From Lachnospiraceae bacterium (GTDB lineage Bacteria; Bacillota; Clostridia; Lachnospirales; Lachnospiraceae), in the NCBI GenBank assembly GCA_017615545.1, contig JAFZZY010000001.1:1-64000 (forward strand): a stretch of DNA of 64,000 bases. The letters run 5' to 3'. Below are positions 1 to 8,906 of the stretch, in pieces. Below the pieces are notes generated by a model. The model had not been told where the DNA came from and searched no databases. It was given only the letters and a program-made list of their open reading frames with translations. Within the stretch, counting starts at the first letter, position 1. Every line of letters begins with the position of its first letter. Made by a program: the position numbers and the translations under genes.

Positions 1-324
1 CCATGCGGGAAGTATATGGTATGGATCCGCGGTTAAGCGAGTAAACTCGCAAAAGTAACTATATCGGTGTGGCGGTTCCCTGTTCCGGATTCACGGTTTC
101 CAATTTTCCGGAATGGCGGCTCCGCCGCACCGGAATATTCAGATGTGACTCTGAACTTCCGTGTTGTATTCCATAAAGGTCTGAGAATTCGATGCACTAT
201 AGAATAATATCATGCCTTTGTTTGAAACGGCGTAATTGATTAATGACCTGTCACTAACAGCAACGAAAATAAAAATATAACCGCCAGAAAAATGGAATAT
301 CATACTCTATCTGCAACAAAACCA
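1..324. other. Leading stretch with no confident gene
   Basis: No complete gene is visible. One + frame is open from 37 to a stop at 205-207 and ends in a segment reading roughly RNGGSAAPEYSDVTLNFRVVF, which loosely resembles the C-terminal end of formylglycine-generating/C-type-lectin-like domains (typically ...GFRVVL). It has no start codon and no intact upstream part, so at best it is a remnant. A second short frame ends at 44. GC-rich inverted repeats lie around 110-140 without a T-tract. The rest, to the promoter at 325, shows nothing I recognise. Confidence 0.3.
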
Positions 325-353
325 TTGATTTCAGGTGCTGCCTTGTGTATAAT
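325..353 (+). promoter_or_regulatory. Sigma-A-type promoter for the XRE-Ugd gene
   Basis: A -35 box TTGATT (325-330), a 17-bp spacer and a perfect -10 box TATAAT (348-353) lie about 60 bp upstream of the ATG at 413. The predicted start near 360 gives a leader of about 50 nt containing GGAG at 401-404. It is the only strong promoter seen ahead of the first three genes. Confidence 0.7.
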
Positions 354-412
354 ATCCTTAATGCACAACAATAAAACATGATGCTATCAGCATCAGAGAC
401 GGAGTACCACCT

Positions 413-1906
413 ATGAAGCACTTATCTTTAAAACTACTCGCTGACACCGTAACCAGCCGAAGAAAGACATTGAAACTCTCCCAGAACGTGCTTTCTGAGA
501 AGACGAATATAAATCGTTCCATTATATCACGCCTTGAGGCGCAGGACTACAGCCCATCTGTGGATCAGCTTTTATGCCTCTGTTCTGTGCTTAGTTTTGA
601 ACTATCCGATGTTATTGTGGATGACGAGGCGGAAGTCCAGTCTCTTGATCGGAAGAAGATTGCTGTGGCTGGCACAGGCTACGTCGGCCTTTCCTTGGCG
701 GTCCTGCTGTCCCAACACAATGATGTGACCGCGGTGGATATCGTTTCCGCGAAGGTTGATAAGATCAATGCCTGGAAGAGCCCAATCCAAGATGAGTATA
801 TCGAAAAGTATATGTTGGAGCATGCGAAACGGGGCCTGAGCCTGACAGCGACCACGGATGCTGTGGCAGCCTATTCTGAAGCTGACTTCATCATCATTGC
901 GGCTCCGACTAATTATGACCCGAAGACGAATTTCTTTGACTGCTCTGCGGTGGAGTCCGTTTTGGGTGTGATTAAGAGTGCGACAACGGATAGAGATATC
1001 AAGCCGACAGTAGTAATCAAGTCCACGGTTCCTGTCGGTTATACCGTTCATATCCGGGAGAAATTGGGGATGGATAACATCATCTTCAGCCCTGAGTTTC
1101 TGCGGGAATCCAAGGCGCTCTACGACAACCTGTATCCCAGCCGAATTATTGTTGGGTGTGATGAAGCAAATCAGAAGTATGCCGAGGAGTTTGCGGCTCT
1201 TCTTCAGCAAGGGGCGATCAAATCATCCGTCCCTGTGCTGTTCATGGAAACTACGGAGGCGGAAGCCACAAAACTGTTCGTGAACACATACCTGGCATTA
1301 CGTGTTTCCTATTTCAATGAACTGGATACGTATGCCGAGGTGAAGCATTTGAAGACGGCCTCGATTATTAAGGGAGTATGCCTGGATCCGAGAGTTGGTG
1401 ATTATTATAACAACCCCAGCTTCGGCTATGGTGGATATTGCCTCCCCAAGGATACAAAGCAGTTACTGGCAAACTATGCTGATGTTCCTGAGAACCTGAT
1501 CCAGGCGATCGTGGAGAGTAATAGAACTCGTAAGGATTTCATTGCCGACCGTGTGTTGGAAATTGCCGGGACCTATACCGCCTCCTCACGATATGATGTT
1601 ACGCTGGAGAAAAAGCAGAAAGAAGTTGTGGTTGGTGTGTACCGCCTTACTATGAAGAGCAATAGCGACAACTTTCGGCAGAGCAGTATTCAGGGCGTTA
1701 TGAAAAGGATTAAAGCCAAGGGCGCGACGGTGATCATTTATGAGCCGACACTGGAAGATGGTACGACATTCTTCGGCTCTGTTGTGGTAAATGATCTGAA
1801 GAAGTTTAAGAAAACGTGTGGATGTATTATTGCCAACCGTTATGATTCAGTGCTAGATGATGTTGAAGAGAAGGTCTATACAAGAGACCTGTTTAGAAGA
1901 GATTAA
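413..1906 (+). CDS. XRE-type HTH fused to UDP-glucose 6-dehydrogenase
   Basis: The protein has 497 residues. Residues about 5-68 form a helix-turn-helix of the XRE/Cro type ([20 protein letters not shown], then [15 protein letters not shown]), joined by an acidic linker to a nucleotide-sugar dehydrogenase from about residue 80. The enzyme part has the Rossmann motif GTGYVGLS, the segment [20 protein letters not shown], and the catalytic cysteine C343 in [11 protein letters not shown], so it should oxidise UDP-glucose (or a related UDP-sugar) to the uronate with NAD+. Relative to the unfused paralogue at 3097 it has an extra loop of about 17 residues before [14 protein letters not shown] 413 follows GGAG by 8 nt. 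The HTH fusion is not part of classical Ugd; an autoregulatory or locus-specific regulatory role is inference. It heads the polysaccharide locus behind its own promoter. Confidence 0.88.
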   Translation: MKHLSLKLLADTVTSRRKTLKLSQNVLSEKTNINRSIISRLEAQDYSPSVDQLLCLCSVLSFELSDVIVDDEAEVQSLDRKKIAVAGTGYVGLSLAVLLSQHNDVTAVDIVSAKVDKINAWKSPIQDEYIEKYMLEHAKRGLSLTATTDAVAAYSEADFIIIAAPTNYDPKTNFFDCSAVESVLGVIKSATTDRDIKPTVVIKSTVPVGYTVHIREKLGMDNIIFSPEFLRESKALYDNLYPSRIIVGCDEANQKYAEEFAALLQQGAIKSSVPVLFMETTEAEATKLFVNTYLALRVSYFNELDTYAEVKHLKTASIIKGVCLDPRVGDYYNNPSFGYGGYCLPKDTKQLLANYADVPENLIQAIVESNRTRKDFIADRVLEIAGTYTASSRYDVTLEKKQKEVVVGVYRLTMKSNSDNFRQSSIQGVMKRIKAKGATVIIYEPTLEDGTTFFGSVVVNDLKKFKKTCGCIIANRYDSVLDDVEEKVYTRDLFRRD

Positions 1907-1954
1907 AAGATAGCGGCTCAACGATTGAAGGGATGTACTTAGGAGGAATTAAGA

Positions 1955-3016
1955 GTGCAGAAAATTGACCTGAACAATAAAACCATTCTGGTGACTGGCT
2001 CGCCGGGATTCATTGGGGCTAACCTTGTGATCCGGTTGCTGAAGGAACTCAGCGGAGGCACAGTGGTCAGCCTAGATAATATGAATGACTATTATGATCC
2101 GTCACTGAAAGAATATCGGCTGAGTCTGGTTGAGGAGGCTGCGAAAACATCTCCAGTGAAGCATGTGTTTATCAAGGGGTCCATCGGCGACAAGGCGTTG
2201 GTAGATGAACTGTTTGCTACCTACCACTTCGATATCGTAGTTAACCTTGCAGCACAGGCAGGGGTCCGTTACTCTATTGACCACCCGGACGTATATATTG
2301 AATCGAACATCATCGGCTTTTATAATCTGCTGGAAGCTTGCCGCCATAACCCTGTGGAGCATTTGGTGTACGCTTCAAGCTCTTCTGTCTACGGCGGCAA
2401 TATGAAAGTGCCGTTTAGTACAGAAGACAAGGTGGATAACCCGGTCAGCCTCTATGCGGCCACAAAGAAGTCTGATGAACTGTTGGCGCACGCATACAGC
2501 AAACTCTACAATATCCCGTCCACAGGACTCCGGTTTTTCACGGTCTATGGTCCTGCCGGAAGACCCGACATGTTTTACTATTCTGCTACACAGAAACTGG
2601 TGGCTGGTAAGACCATCCAAATCTTCAACTATGGCGATATGCGGCGGGATTTCACCTACATTGATGATATCATCGAGGGCGTGTTCCGCGTGATGCAGGG
2701 AGCGCCGGAGAAGAAGGATGGAGAGGACGGGTTGCCGATTCCGCCGTATGCGGTATACAACATCGGTGGCGGTCAGCCCGAGAATTTGATAGACTACATC
2801 AGCATACTCCAGGAGGAACTTGTGCGCGCCGGGGTGTTACCTCGTGACTATGACTTTGAAGGACACAGAGAACTGGTCGGCATGCAGGCAGGAGATGTTC
2901 CTGTTACTTATGCGGATTCTGAAGCGTTGGAGAGGGACTATGGGTTCAGGCCTGAGATAGGGATCAAGGAAGGCTTGAGAAGATTTGCCGAGTGGTACGC
3001 TGAGTTTTACAAGTGA
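1955..3016 (+). CDS. NAD-dependent nucleotide-sugar epimerase (UDP-glucuronate 4-epimerase type)
   Basis: The protein has 353 residues and is an extended short-chain dehydrogenase. It shows the NAD-binding motif TGSPGFIGAN near the N-terminus, NLAAQAGVRYSIDHP, SSSSVYGG, the catalytic Y-x3-K in SLYAATKKSDE, and RFFTVYGPAGRPDM. The segment SLDNMNDYYDPSLKEYR is typical of UDP-glucuronate 4-epimerases, which convert UDP-GlcA to UDP-GalA. Lying between two UDP-glucose dehydrogenases, it fits as the next step after UDP-GlcA formation. The start is GTG at 1955, supported by AGGAGG at 1941-1946. Exact substrate is inferred from motif likeness and context. Confidence 0.85.
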   Translation: MQKIDLNNKTILVTGSPGFIGANLVIRLLKELSGGTVVSLDNMNDYYDPSLKEYRLSLVEEAAKTSPVKHVFIKGSIGDKALVDELFATYHFDIVVNLAAQAGVRYSIDHPDVYIESNIIGFYNLLEACRHNPVEHLVYASSSSVYGGNMKVPFSTEDKVDNPVSLYAATKKSDELLAHAYSKLYNIPSTGLRFFTVYGPAGRPDMFYYSATQKLVAGKTIQIFNYGDMRRDFTYIDDIIEGVFRVMQGAPEKKDGEDGLPIPPYAVYNIGGGQPENLIDYISILQEELVRAGVLPRDYDFEGHRELVGMQAGDVPVTYADSEALERDYGFRPEIGIKEGLRRFAEWYAEFYK

Positions 3017-3096
3017 GTTAGTACAAGAGTTATTTAGGTGTACGGATTATTCATGTATGATCTTTATGTCTTCGGACGGAAAGGACGTATACTATT

Positions 3097-4293
3097 ATGA
3101 AGATTACGGTAGCTGGTGTTGGGTACGTAGGTCTTTCTCTGGCGGTGCTTTTGGCGCAGCATCATGAGGTGACGGCGATCACGACAACGGAGGCGAAGGC
3201 GGCGAAACTGAATCAGTTCATCAGTCCTATCCAGGATGATAAGATCGAGCGTTTCTTCCGGGAGGTGAAGGAAGGAAAGAGGAAGCTGAACCTGTTTACG
3301 ACCACGGATAAGGCGGCGGCCTATGGATCGGCGGATCTGGTTATTATCGCGACGCCGACGAACTATGACGACGAGCATCATTTCTTTGATACTTCTGCGG
3401 TGGAGGATGCGATCGAGCAGACACTGGCGGTTAATCCGAATGTATTGATGGTGATCAAGAGTACGATCCCGGTAGGATATACCGAGTTTGTGAAAGAGAA
3501 ATACGGGATCAAAAATATCATCTTCAGTCCTGAGTTTCTCAGAGAGTCGAAGGCACTCTATGATAACCTTTATCCCAGCCGTATCGTAGTCGGCGCAGAG
3601 GACGATCAGATCGAAGAGGCGAAGATGTTTGCTGAACTGCTTCGTGAGGGAGCAGAGGATAAGGACGTAAAGGTTCTCATTGCCCATCCTACAGAAGCAG
3701 AAGCAATTAAATTGTTTGCGAATACGTATCTGGCGGTGCGTGTTTCTTACTTCAACGAACTAGATACGTACGCTCAGTCGAAGGGACTGGATACTCAGAT
3801 GATCATCGACGGCGTTTGTATGGATCCGAGAATCGGCGGACACTACAATAACCCCTCTTTCGGATACGGCGGTTACTGCCTGCCGAAGGATACGAAGCAA
3901 TTGCTTGCGAACTATAAAGATGTTCCGCAGACCATGATCGAGGCTGTTGTAAAGTCTAACGAAGTTCGTAAAGATTTCATTGCGGAGCAGATTTTGAGCC
4001 GCAATCCTAAGGTGGTCGGCGTATATCGTTTGACCATGAAGAGCAACAGCGATAACTTCCGCGCATCAGCTATTCAGGGCGTTATGAAGCGCATTAAAGC
4101 TAATGGTATTCCAGTTATCATTTATGAGCCGACCCTGGAGGATGGTAGCATGTTCTTTAACTCGGTCGTAGTGAATGATCTGGAGAAATTCAAGAGCGAG
4201 AGTGATGTGATCGTAGCCAACAGATTTGACGAGAAGATACTCGGTGATGTGCCTGAAAAGGTTTACACACGCGATCTGTTCCGCCGCGATTGA
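3097..4293 (+). CDS. ugd: UDP-glucose 6-dehydrogenase
   Basis: The protein has 398 residues, the usual size of short bacterial Ugd enzymes. It has N-terminal Rossmann motif [52 protein letters not shown], and catalytic C261 in [11 protein letters not shown]. It catalyses two-step NAD+ oxidation of UDP-glucose to UDP-glucuronate in the cytoplasm. It is a close paralogue of the enzyme part of the fused gene at 413 (shared blocks include [14 protein letters not shown] and the C-terminus [10 protein letters not shown]) but begins directly at the Rossmann strand with no HTH. Two copies within 3 kb suggest duplication followed by specialisation. A hairpin at 4315-4350 follows. Confidence 0.93.
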   Translation: MKITVAGVGYVGLSLAVLLAQHHEVTAITTTEAKAAKLNQFISPIQDDKIERFFREVKEGKRKLNLFTTTDKAAAYGSADLVIIATPTNYDDEHHFFDTSAVEDAIEQTLAVNPNVLMVIKSTIPVGYTEFVKEKYGIKNIIFSPEFLRESKALYDNLYPSRIVVGAEDDQIEEAKMFAELLREGAEDKDVKVLIAHPTEAEAIKLFANTYLAVRVSYFNELDTYAQSKGLDTQMIIDGVCMDPRIGGHYNNPSFGYGGYCLPKDTKQLLANYKDVPQTMIEAVVKSNEVRKDFIAEQILSRNPKVVGVYRLTMKSNSDNFRASAIQGVMKRIKANGIPVIIYEPTLEDGSMFFNSVVVNDLEKFKSESDVIVANRFDEKILGDVPEKVYTRDLFRRD

Positions 4294-4314
4294 TTTATTG
4301 ATTTTCTGATATAG

Positions 4315-4350
4315 TAACCGGCTTCCTCTGTTATGGAGAGAGGCCGGTTA
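4315..4350 (+). terminator. Possible terminator after ugd
   Basis: TAACCGGC (4315-4322) pairs with GCCGGTTA (4343-4350), with partial pairing of the TCCTCT/AGAGAG arms inside. The following tract TTTGTGTGG is only weakly T-rich. A new promoter begins 43 bp later, which supports a transcription-unit boundary here. Confidence 0.5.
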
Positions 4351-4392
4351 TTTGTGTGGAGAGGGGGGATTCCCTGCACCCTGCCCCTTTCC

Positions 4393-4421
4393 TTGACATT
4401 CCCCATGTTCTATGATATATT
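4393..4421 (+). promoter_or_regulatory. Consensus promoter for the rfbF-led operon
   Basis: A -35 box TTGACA (4393-4398), a 17-bp spacer and a -10 box TATATT (4416-4421) lie 80 bp upstream of the rfbF ATG at 4501. It is the best -35 in the glycan locus. It rules out a longer rfbF reading frame starting near 4333, because that start would lie upstream of the promoter. Confidence 0.75.
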
Positions 4422-4500
4422 TACAGACGGTGGAAGATGTCTTTCCGCCCGTTTGGTGTGCAGAAAAACCAAAAGCAAACTATTCCGGAGGAACGATGGG

Positions 4501-5283
4501 ATGAAGGTCGTTATCTTAGCCGGCGGATTTGGAACTCGGATATCCGAGGAGTCCGCTTTTAAACCGAAGCCGATGCTGGAGATCGGTGGGATGCCGATTT
4601 TGTGGCATATCATGAAGAACTACTCGCATTACGGGTATAATGAGTTTGTGATCTGCGCCGGATATAAGCAGCACGTGATCAAAGAGTGGTTCGCGGATTA
4701 CTTCCTTCATACGTCGGATATCACGTTTGATTATACGAACGGAAACAGTGAGATGATCGTTCATAACAAACATGTCGAGCCGTGGAAGGTGACGATCGTG
4801 GATACCGGTCTGAATACACAGACGGGCGGACGCGTGAAGAGGATCCGGGATTACATTGGCAACGAGCCCTTTATGCTCACCTATGGTGATGCGGTGGGTG
4901 ATATCAATATTGCCGAACTGGTCGAGTTCCATAAGAAACACGGAAAGATCGGCACCATGTCCATGTACAACTTCGGACAGAATAAGGGCGTGGTGGAAGT
5001 CGGAAAGAACGGCGTGATCGATGCGTTCCGCGAGAAGTCCGACACGGACGGCGATCTGATCAACATCGGGTTCATGGTGTTTGAGCCTGCGTTGTTTGAC
5101 TACATTGACGGCGACGAGACCATCTTCGAGAAAGGCCCGCTTACCGCTCTCGTGGAGAAAAAAGAGTTGGTAGGGTATGTTCACAAGGGATACTGGCAGT
5201 GCATGGATACGCTTCGTGAGAAGCAGCAACTGGAAAAACTGTGGGACTCCGGTGAGGCGCCCTGGAAACTTTGGAAAGAATGA
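4501..5283 (+). CDS. rfbF: Glucose-1-phosphate cytidylyltransferase
   Basis: The protein has 260 residues, matching the family (about 257). The N-terminal nucleotide-binding motif is LAGGFGTRISEES, followed by KPKPMLEIGGMPILWHIM and CAGYKQHVIKEWF. It makes CDP-glucose from CTP and glucose-1-phosphate, the first step to CDP-6-deoxyhexoses. ATG 4501 is chosen because GGAGG (4487-4491) lies 9 nt upstream, homologues begin MKVVILAGG, and the promoter lies inside the upstream in-frame extension. Followed at once by the CDP-glucose 4,6-dehydratase. Confidence 0.93.
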   Translation: MKVVILAGGFGTRISEESAFKPKPMLEIGGMPILWHIMKNYSHYGYNEFVICAGYKQHVIKEWFADYFLHTSDITFDYTNGNSEMIVHNKHVEPWKVTIVDTGLNTQTGGRVKRIRDYIGNEPFMLTYGDAVGDINIAELVEFHKKHGKIGTMSMYNFGQNKGVVEVGKNGVIDAFREKSDTDGDLINIGFMVFEPALFDYIDGDETIFEKGPLTALVEKKELVGYVHKGYWQCMDTLREKQQLEKLWDSGEAPWKLWKE

Positions 5284-5306
5284 TCGCGGGATCTCGAGAG
5301 GATAAG

Positions 5307-6365
5307 ATGAGTTTCGATTTGAGCTTTTATAATGGGAAGAAGGTTCTTCTGACCGGCCATACAGGGTTTAAGGGATCCTGGATGAGTGTGATGCTTAAAA
5401 ATGCCGGTGCGGAAGTTTTAGGATATTCGAGCTGCTCGAAGACAGAGACGAGGCTCTTTGATCTGTGCGGCGTGAAGGATCAGATGAAGCATGTAAAGGG
5501 GGACGTGCGGGATCTGGATCATCTGCTGGAAGTGTTTGCTGACTTTCAGCCGGAGATCGTTATTCACATGGCGGCGCAGCCGATCGTGCGGGACAGTTAT
5601 AAGGACCCGGTCGGAACGTATAGTACAAATGTGATGGGAACGGTAAATATCTGTGAGGCGGTCCGACAGACGGCCTCCGTTCGGTCGTTCCTGAATGTGA
5701 CCACGGATAAGGTCTACGAGAATAAAGAGTGGGAGTGGGGATATCGTGAGAACGAGCCGCTGGATGGTTATGATCCGTACTCCAATTCCAAATCGTGTTC
5801 CGAGCTGGTCACACATAGTTATAAATCGTCTTTTTTCACGGACGGTTGTGTGGCTGTTTCTACAGCCCGTGCCGGAAACGTGATCGGCGGCGGAGATTTT
5901 GCAAATGACAGGATCATACCTGACTGCGTCAGGGCGGCGACAAAGGGAGAGGACATCGTGGTCCGCAATCCTTTTTCGACCCGTCCTTATCAGCATGTCC
6001 TGGAGCCGGTCTACGCCTACCTGATGATCGCTGCGATGCAGTATCAGGATCATAAATATCAGTCCTGGTATAATGTCGGACCTGACGATCGGGATTGCTT
6101 CCAGACGGGAGCGCTGGTCGACCTGTTCGTAAAGCACTGGGGCCAGAACCTGAAATGGGTCAATAAATATGACGGCGGCCCGCACGAGGCCAATTTCCTC
6201 AAACTGGACTGTTCCAAACTGAAGACTACCTTCGGATGGAAGCCGCACTGGGATCTGGAAATGGCGATCGCGAAGGTCGTGGAGTGGAGTAAGGCCTGGG
6301 TAGCAGGCGAGGATGTGCGTCCGATCATGGACCGGCAGATCCGCGAGTTCCTCTCCGCAGAGTAA
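5307..6365 (+). CDS. rfbG: CDP-glucose 4,6-dehydratase
   Basis: The protein has 352 residues of the extended SDR family. It has LTGHTGFKGSWMS as the NAD-binding glycine motif, HMAAQPIVRDSYKDPV, NVTTDKVYENKEW, catalytic Y-x3-K in YDPYSNSKSCSE and RAGNVIGGGDFANDRI, all characteristic of RfbG/DdhB enzymes. It forms CDP-4-keto-6-deoxy-D-glucose. ATG 5307 (MSFDLSFYNGKK) is preferred to the upstream start at 5271, which overlaps rfbF; GAGAGG precedes it. The next two genes would process the 4-keto intermediate. Confidence 0.93.
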   Translation: MSFDLSFYNGKKVLLTGHTGFKGSWMSVMLKNAGAEVLGYSSCSKTETRLFDLCGVKDQMKHVKGDVRDLDHLLEVFADFQPEIVIHMAAQPIVRDSYKDPVGTYSTNVMGTVNICEAVRQTASVRSFLNVTTDKVYENKEWEWGYRENEPLDGYDPYSNSKSCSELVTHSYKSSFFTDGCVAVSTARAGNVIGGGDFANDRIIPDCVRAATKGEDIVVRNPFSTRPYQHVLEPVYAYLMIAAMQYQDHKYQSWYNVGPDDRDCFQTGALVDLFVKHWGQNLKWVNKYDGGPHEANFLKLDCSKLKTTFGWKPHWDLEMAIAKVVEWSKAWVAGEDVRPIMDRQIREFLSAE

Positions 6366-6384
6366 TAAATTAAGAGGTATTGAA

Positions 6385-7290
6385 ATGAAAAACGTGATCA
6401 TCACCGGTGGCAGCGGTTTTGTCGGAAGCAATACGATCCGGTATTTCCTGGATCAGGGCTGCACGGTTTTGGCTATCGACCGGGTGGAGCAGGGACCTTT
6501 CGAGGCAGAGGGCCTGTCCTATCTGCAGTGCGATGTTTTTAACACGGAAGAACTGAAGAGCAAACTTCCGGTCGGCGAATATGATACATTCGTTCACTTT
6601 GCGTGGGCCGGATCGGCCGGACCCGCACGCGTGGACTACAATCTCCAGATGAAGAACGCCCTGATGACGGTCGAGTGCCTGAAGGTCGCAAAAGAGATCG
6701 GTTGCACCCGTTTCGTTTGCGCAGGCAGCATCATGGAGTATGAAGTGGAGGCTGCCATCCATTCTCAGGGCAGTCATCCGGGCATGGCTTACATTTACGG
6801 CATGGGAAAACACATTGCCCACTGCATGTGTAAATCCGTGGCGGCGGACATCGGGATCGACCTGCTGTGGCCCATGATCACGAACGCGTACGGCGCGGGC
6901 GAGAAGTCCCCGAGATTTGTAAACACGACTCTGAGAAAGATCATCAACGGGGAACCGCTGCAGTTCACGGCGGCCACCCAGAATTACGATTTTGTATATG
7001 TTACCGATGTCGCAAAGGCATTCTACCTCATTGCGAAAAACGGCAAGCCGTTCTGCGAGTATATGATCGGCAGCGGTAACGCCCGCCCGCTGAAGGAGTT
7101 CATCCTGGAGATGCAGCAGGCGCTGGCTCCGGAGGCCGTTCCGCTCTTCGGAGACGTTCCGTTCACCGGAACGAATATGCCTCTTTCGACATTCAGTATC
7201 GAGGACACCACACGTGACACCGGCTTCGTTCCGGAGGTCAGCTTCGTCGAAGGTACACGGATGACGATGGAGTGGCTTAAGGAGAATTGA
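6385..7290 (+). CDS. NAD(P)-dependent 4-keto-sugar reductase/epimerase (SDR)
   Basis: The protein has 301 residues of the extended SDR family. It has the glycine motif TGGSGFVGSN, HFAWAGSAGPARVDY, and the active-site Y-x3-K in IYGMGKHIAHC. ATG 6385 follows AAGAGG by a few nt; the longer frame from 6313 overlaps rfbG and is rejected. Its place between rfbG and an RfbC-like epimerase suggests that it reduces the C4 keto group of the CDP-6-deoxy-4-ketohexose, as in CDP-abequose/paratose or CDP-6-deoxyaltrose pathways. Which final sugar is made cannot be told from the sequence. Confidence 0.8.
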   Translation: MKNVIITGGSGFVGSNTIRYFLDQGCTVLAIDRVEQGPFEAEGLSYLQCDVFNTEELKSKLPVGEYDTFVHFAWAGSAGPARVDYNLQMKNALMTVECLKVAKEIGCTRFVCAGSIMEYEVEAAIHSQGSHPGMAYIYGMGKHIAHCMCKSVAADIGIDLLWPMITNAYGAGEKSPRFVNTTLRKIINGEPLQFTAATQNYDFVYVTDVAKAFYLIAKNGKPFCEYMIGSGNARPLKEFILEMQQALAPEAVPLFGDVPFTGTNMPLSTFSIEDTTRDTGFVPEVSFVEGTRMTMEWLKEN

Positions 7291-7291
7291 T

Positions 7292-7864
7292 ATGGTTCAG
7301 AAATTTGACTTTCAGGAAATGGACTTAAAAGGCGCCTACATCATCAAGCCGTTCTATGCAACGGATGATCGCGGCGGCCTGATCAAAGACTACAACATAG
7401 ACACGTATAAGGCAGCTGGGATCGACTATGAACTGAAGGAAACGTTCTACACGATCTCGAAGCGTTGCGTGATACGGTCGACGCATTTTCAGTTGATCAA
7501 ACCGCAGCCGAAACTGATGCGCTGCATCAGCGGTAAGGTGTTTTACGTGATCGTTGACCTGCGTCCGGAGTCTGAGACTTATGGTCAGTATCGTTCCATG
7601 ATCCTCAGCGGCGACGACCCTACGTGCATTTTGTGCCCCGCAGGTTTCGGCCAGGGGTATCTGGTGATCGAGGATTCGGTCATGAGTTATAAGGCTGCAG
7701 AAGTGTTCTGCGGTGAGGGCGATTCGGGCATCATGTATAATGACCCCGACATCGGCATTGAATGGCCGTTCGAGCTGATCGGCGGCAAAGAAAACCTGAT
7801 CATCAGCGAGAAAGACCTGACCCTGATGAGCTTCCGGGATTACACCGAGAAGATGAAGGGTTAA
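7292..7864 (+). CDS. RfbC-like dehydro-6-deoxysugar epimerase (cupin)
   Basis: The protein has 190 residues, like dTDP-4-dehydrorhamnose 3,5-epimerases. The conserved block RSTHFQ corresponds to RG(L/I)HxQ, followed by KLMRCISGKVFYVIVDLR and PAGFGQGYLV. No dTDP-rhamnose genes (rfbA/B/D) accompany it, but a CDP-glucose pathway does, so a CDP-4-keto-6-deoxyglucose epimerase is likelier than a rhamnose enzyme. This is inference from context. It starts 2 nt after the SDR stop, with the ribosome site AAGGAG inside the end of that gene. Confidence 0.82.
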   Translation: MVQKFDFQEMDLKGAYIIKPFYATDDRGGLIKDYNIDTYKAAGIDYELKETFYTISKRCVIRSTHFQLIKPQPKLMRCISGKVFYVIVDLRPESETYGQYRSMILSGDDPTCILCPAGFGQGYLVIEDSVMSYKAAEVFCGEGDSGIMYNDPDIGIEWPFELIGGKENLIISEKDLTLMSFRDYTEKMKG

Positions 7865-7881
7865 TGTAGGAGGAGCGACAG

Positions 7882-8892
7882 ATGAATGTTGTCTATTCGA
7901 CCAGCGATCTGTATTCTGAGCTGGCCGCTACTTCGATCGCCTCACTGCTGGTGAACAGCAAAGATGTGGACGAGATCAATATCTATGTGATCGATATCGG
8001 GATCAGTGAAAAACACAGACAGGATCTGCTTAGCCTGGCGGCGAAATTCCACCGCCATCTGGAGTTTTTGGAAGACCTGAATGTGGAGGAGATCTCCGGC
8101 ACGAAGATTCAGGTCGGCCGGTGGCACATCAGTACATTTTCCCGACTGTTCCTGTTGCACGTGCTTCCGCCGGAAGTTCACAAAGCGATCTACATTGACT
8201 GCGATATGATCATCCGCCACTCCCTGAAGACACTCTGGGAGATGGATATGGAAGGCACCTGGTGCATGAGCGCCGATGACTGCCGCGGAAAGATGTACAG
8301 AAAAGATATCGGTATCCCTACGGATTCGATCTATACAAACAACGGTCTGATGGTCATCGATCTGGACGCATGGCGCGAGAACGATGTCGAGACCAAATTT
8401 ATCGATTTTATCAATGCACATCATGGCGATATCACGTATATGGATCAGGGTGTGCTGAACGGCGTTTTCCAGCCTCTGAAGAAGGTGAAACTGCTGCCGA
8501 TCTCGTACAATGCCCAGACGATCTGCTACGATCTCGGCTACGATGGGCTGCAGGCTTGCCGTAAACCGGTGTGGGCTTACACCCGGGAAGAGTTCGAGAA
8601 GGGCATCGCGGATCCGACGGTCGTGCATTTCACGACGTGTTTCCTGTCCGGTACGAGACCCTGGTTTAAGGTGGACCACCATCCGTACCGTAAGGAGTTT
8701 CTGAAATACCGGAAGCTGACGGCTTGGAGAGAAGAGCCGCTGTGGACGGATACGACGCCTCGCGCGAAGAAGATGATGACGAAGGTGAGCCGCGGCTTGC
8801 CTCGCCCTATGACCTATGGGATCATTCACGTGGCGCATGTCTGGGGTTACCCGATCGCCCGTAATGTAAAGAGAAGACTGAAGAAACACTGA
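7882..8892 (+). CDS. GT8-family glycosyltransferase
   Basis: The protein has 336 residues. It has the metal-binding D-x-D as D106-C-D108 in AIYIDCDMIIRHSL, then YTNNGLMVIDLDAWR and DQGVLNGVF, all typical of family 8 (LgtC/GspA-like) retaining transferases using UDP-glucose or UDP-galactose. The basic C-terminus may bind the membrane surface. AGGAGG lies just upstream. It should add a hexose to the lipid-linked repeat unit in the cytoplasm. Confidence 0.88.
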   Translation: MNVVYSTSDLYSELAATSIASLLVNSKDVDEINIYVIDIGISEKHRQDLLSLAAKFHRHLEFLEDLNVEEISGTKIQVGRWHISTFSRLFLLHVLPPEVHKAIYIDCDMIIRHSLKTLWEMDMEGTWCMSADDCRGKMYRKDIGIPTDSIYTNNGLMVIDLDAWRENDVETKFIDFINAHHGDITYMDQGVLNGVFQPLKKVKLLPISYNAQTICYDLGYDGLQACRKPVWAYTREEFEKGIADPTVVHFTTCFLSGTRPWFKVDHHPYRKEFLKYRKLTAWREEPLWTDTTPRAKKMMTKVSRGLPRPMTYGIIHVAHVWGYPIARNVKRRLKKH

Positions 8893-8906
8893 GGAGAGAA
8901 ACTGCC

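Noticed and set aside
4333..4500. N-terminal extension of rfbF from 4333
   Set aside because: A consensus promoter lies inside it, and the start at 4501 matches the family and has a good ribosome site.
7292..7864. Labelling the cupin gene rfbC of dTDP-rhamnose synthesis
   Set aside because: No rfbA, rfbB or rfbD accompanies it, while a complete CDP-glucose route does.
7942..8889. Long minus-strand open frames, for example 315 codons opposite the GT8 gene
   Set aside because: They mirror strong + strand genes, have arginine/histidine-rich shadow composition and no recognisable domain or ribosome site.
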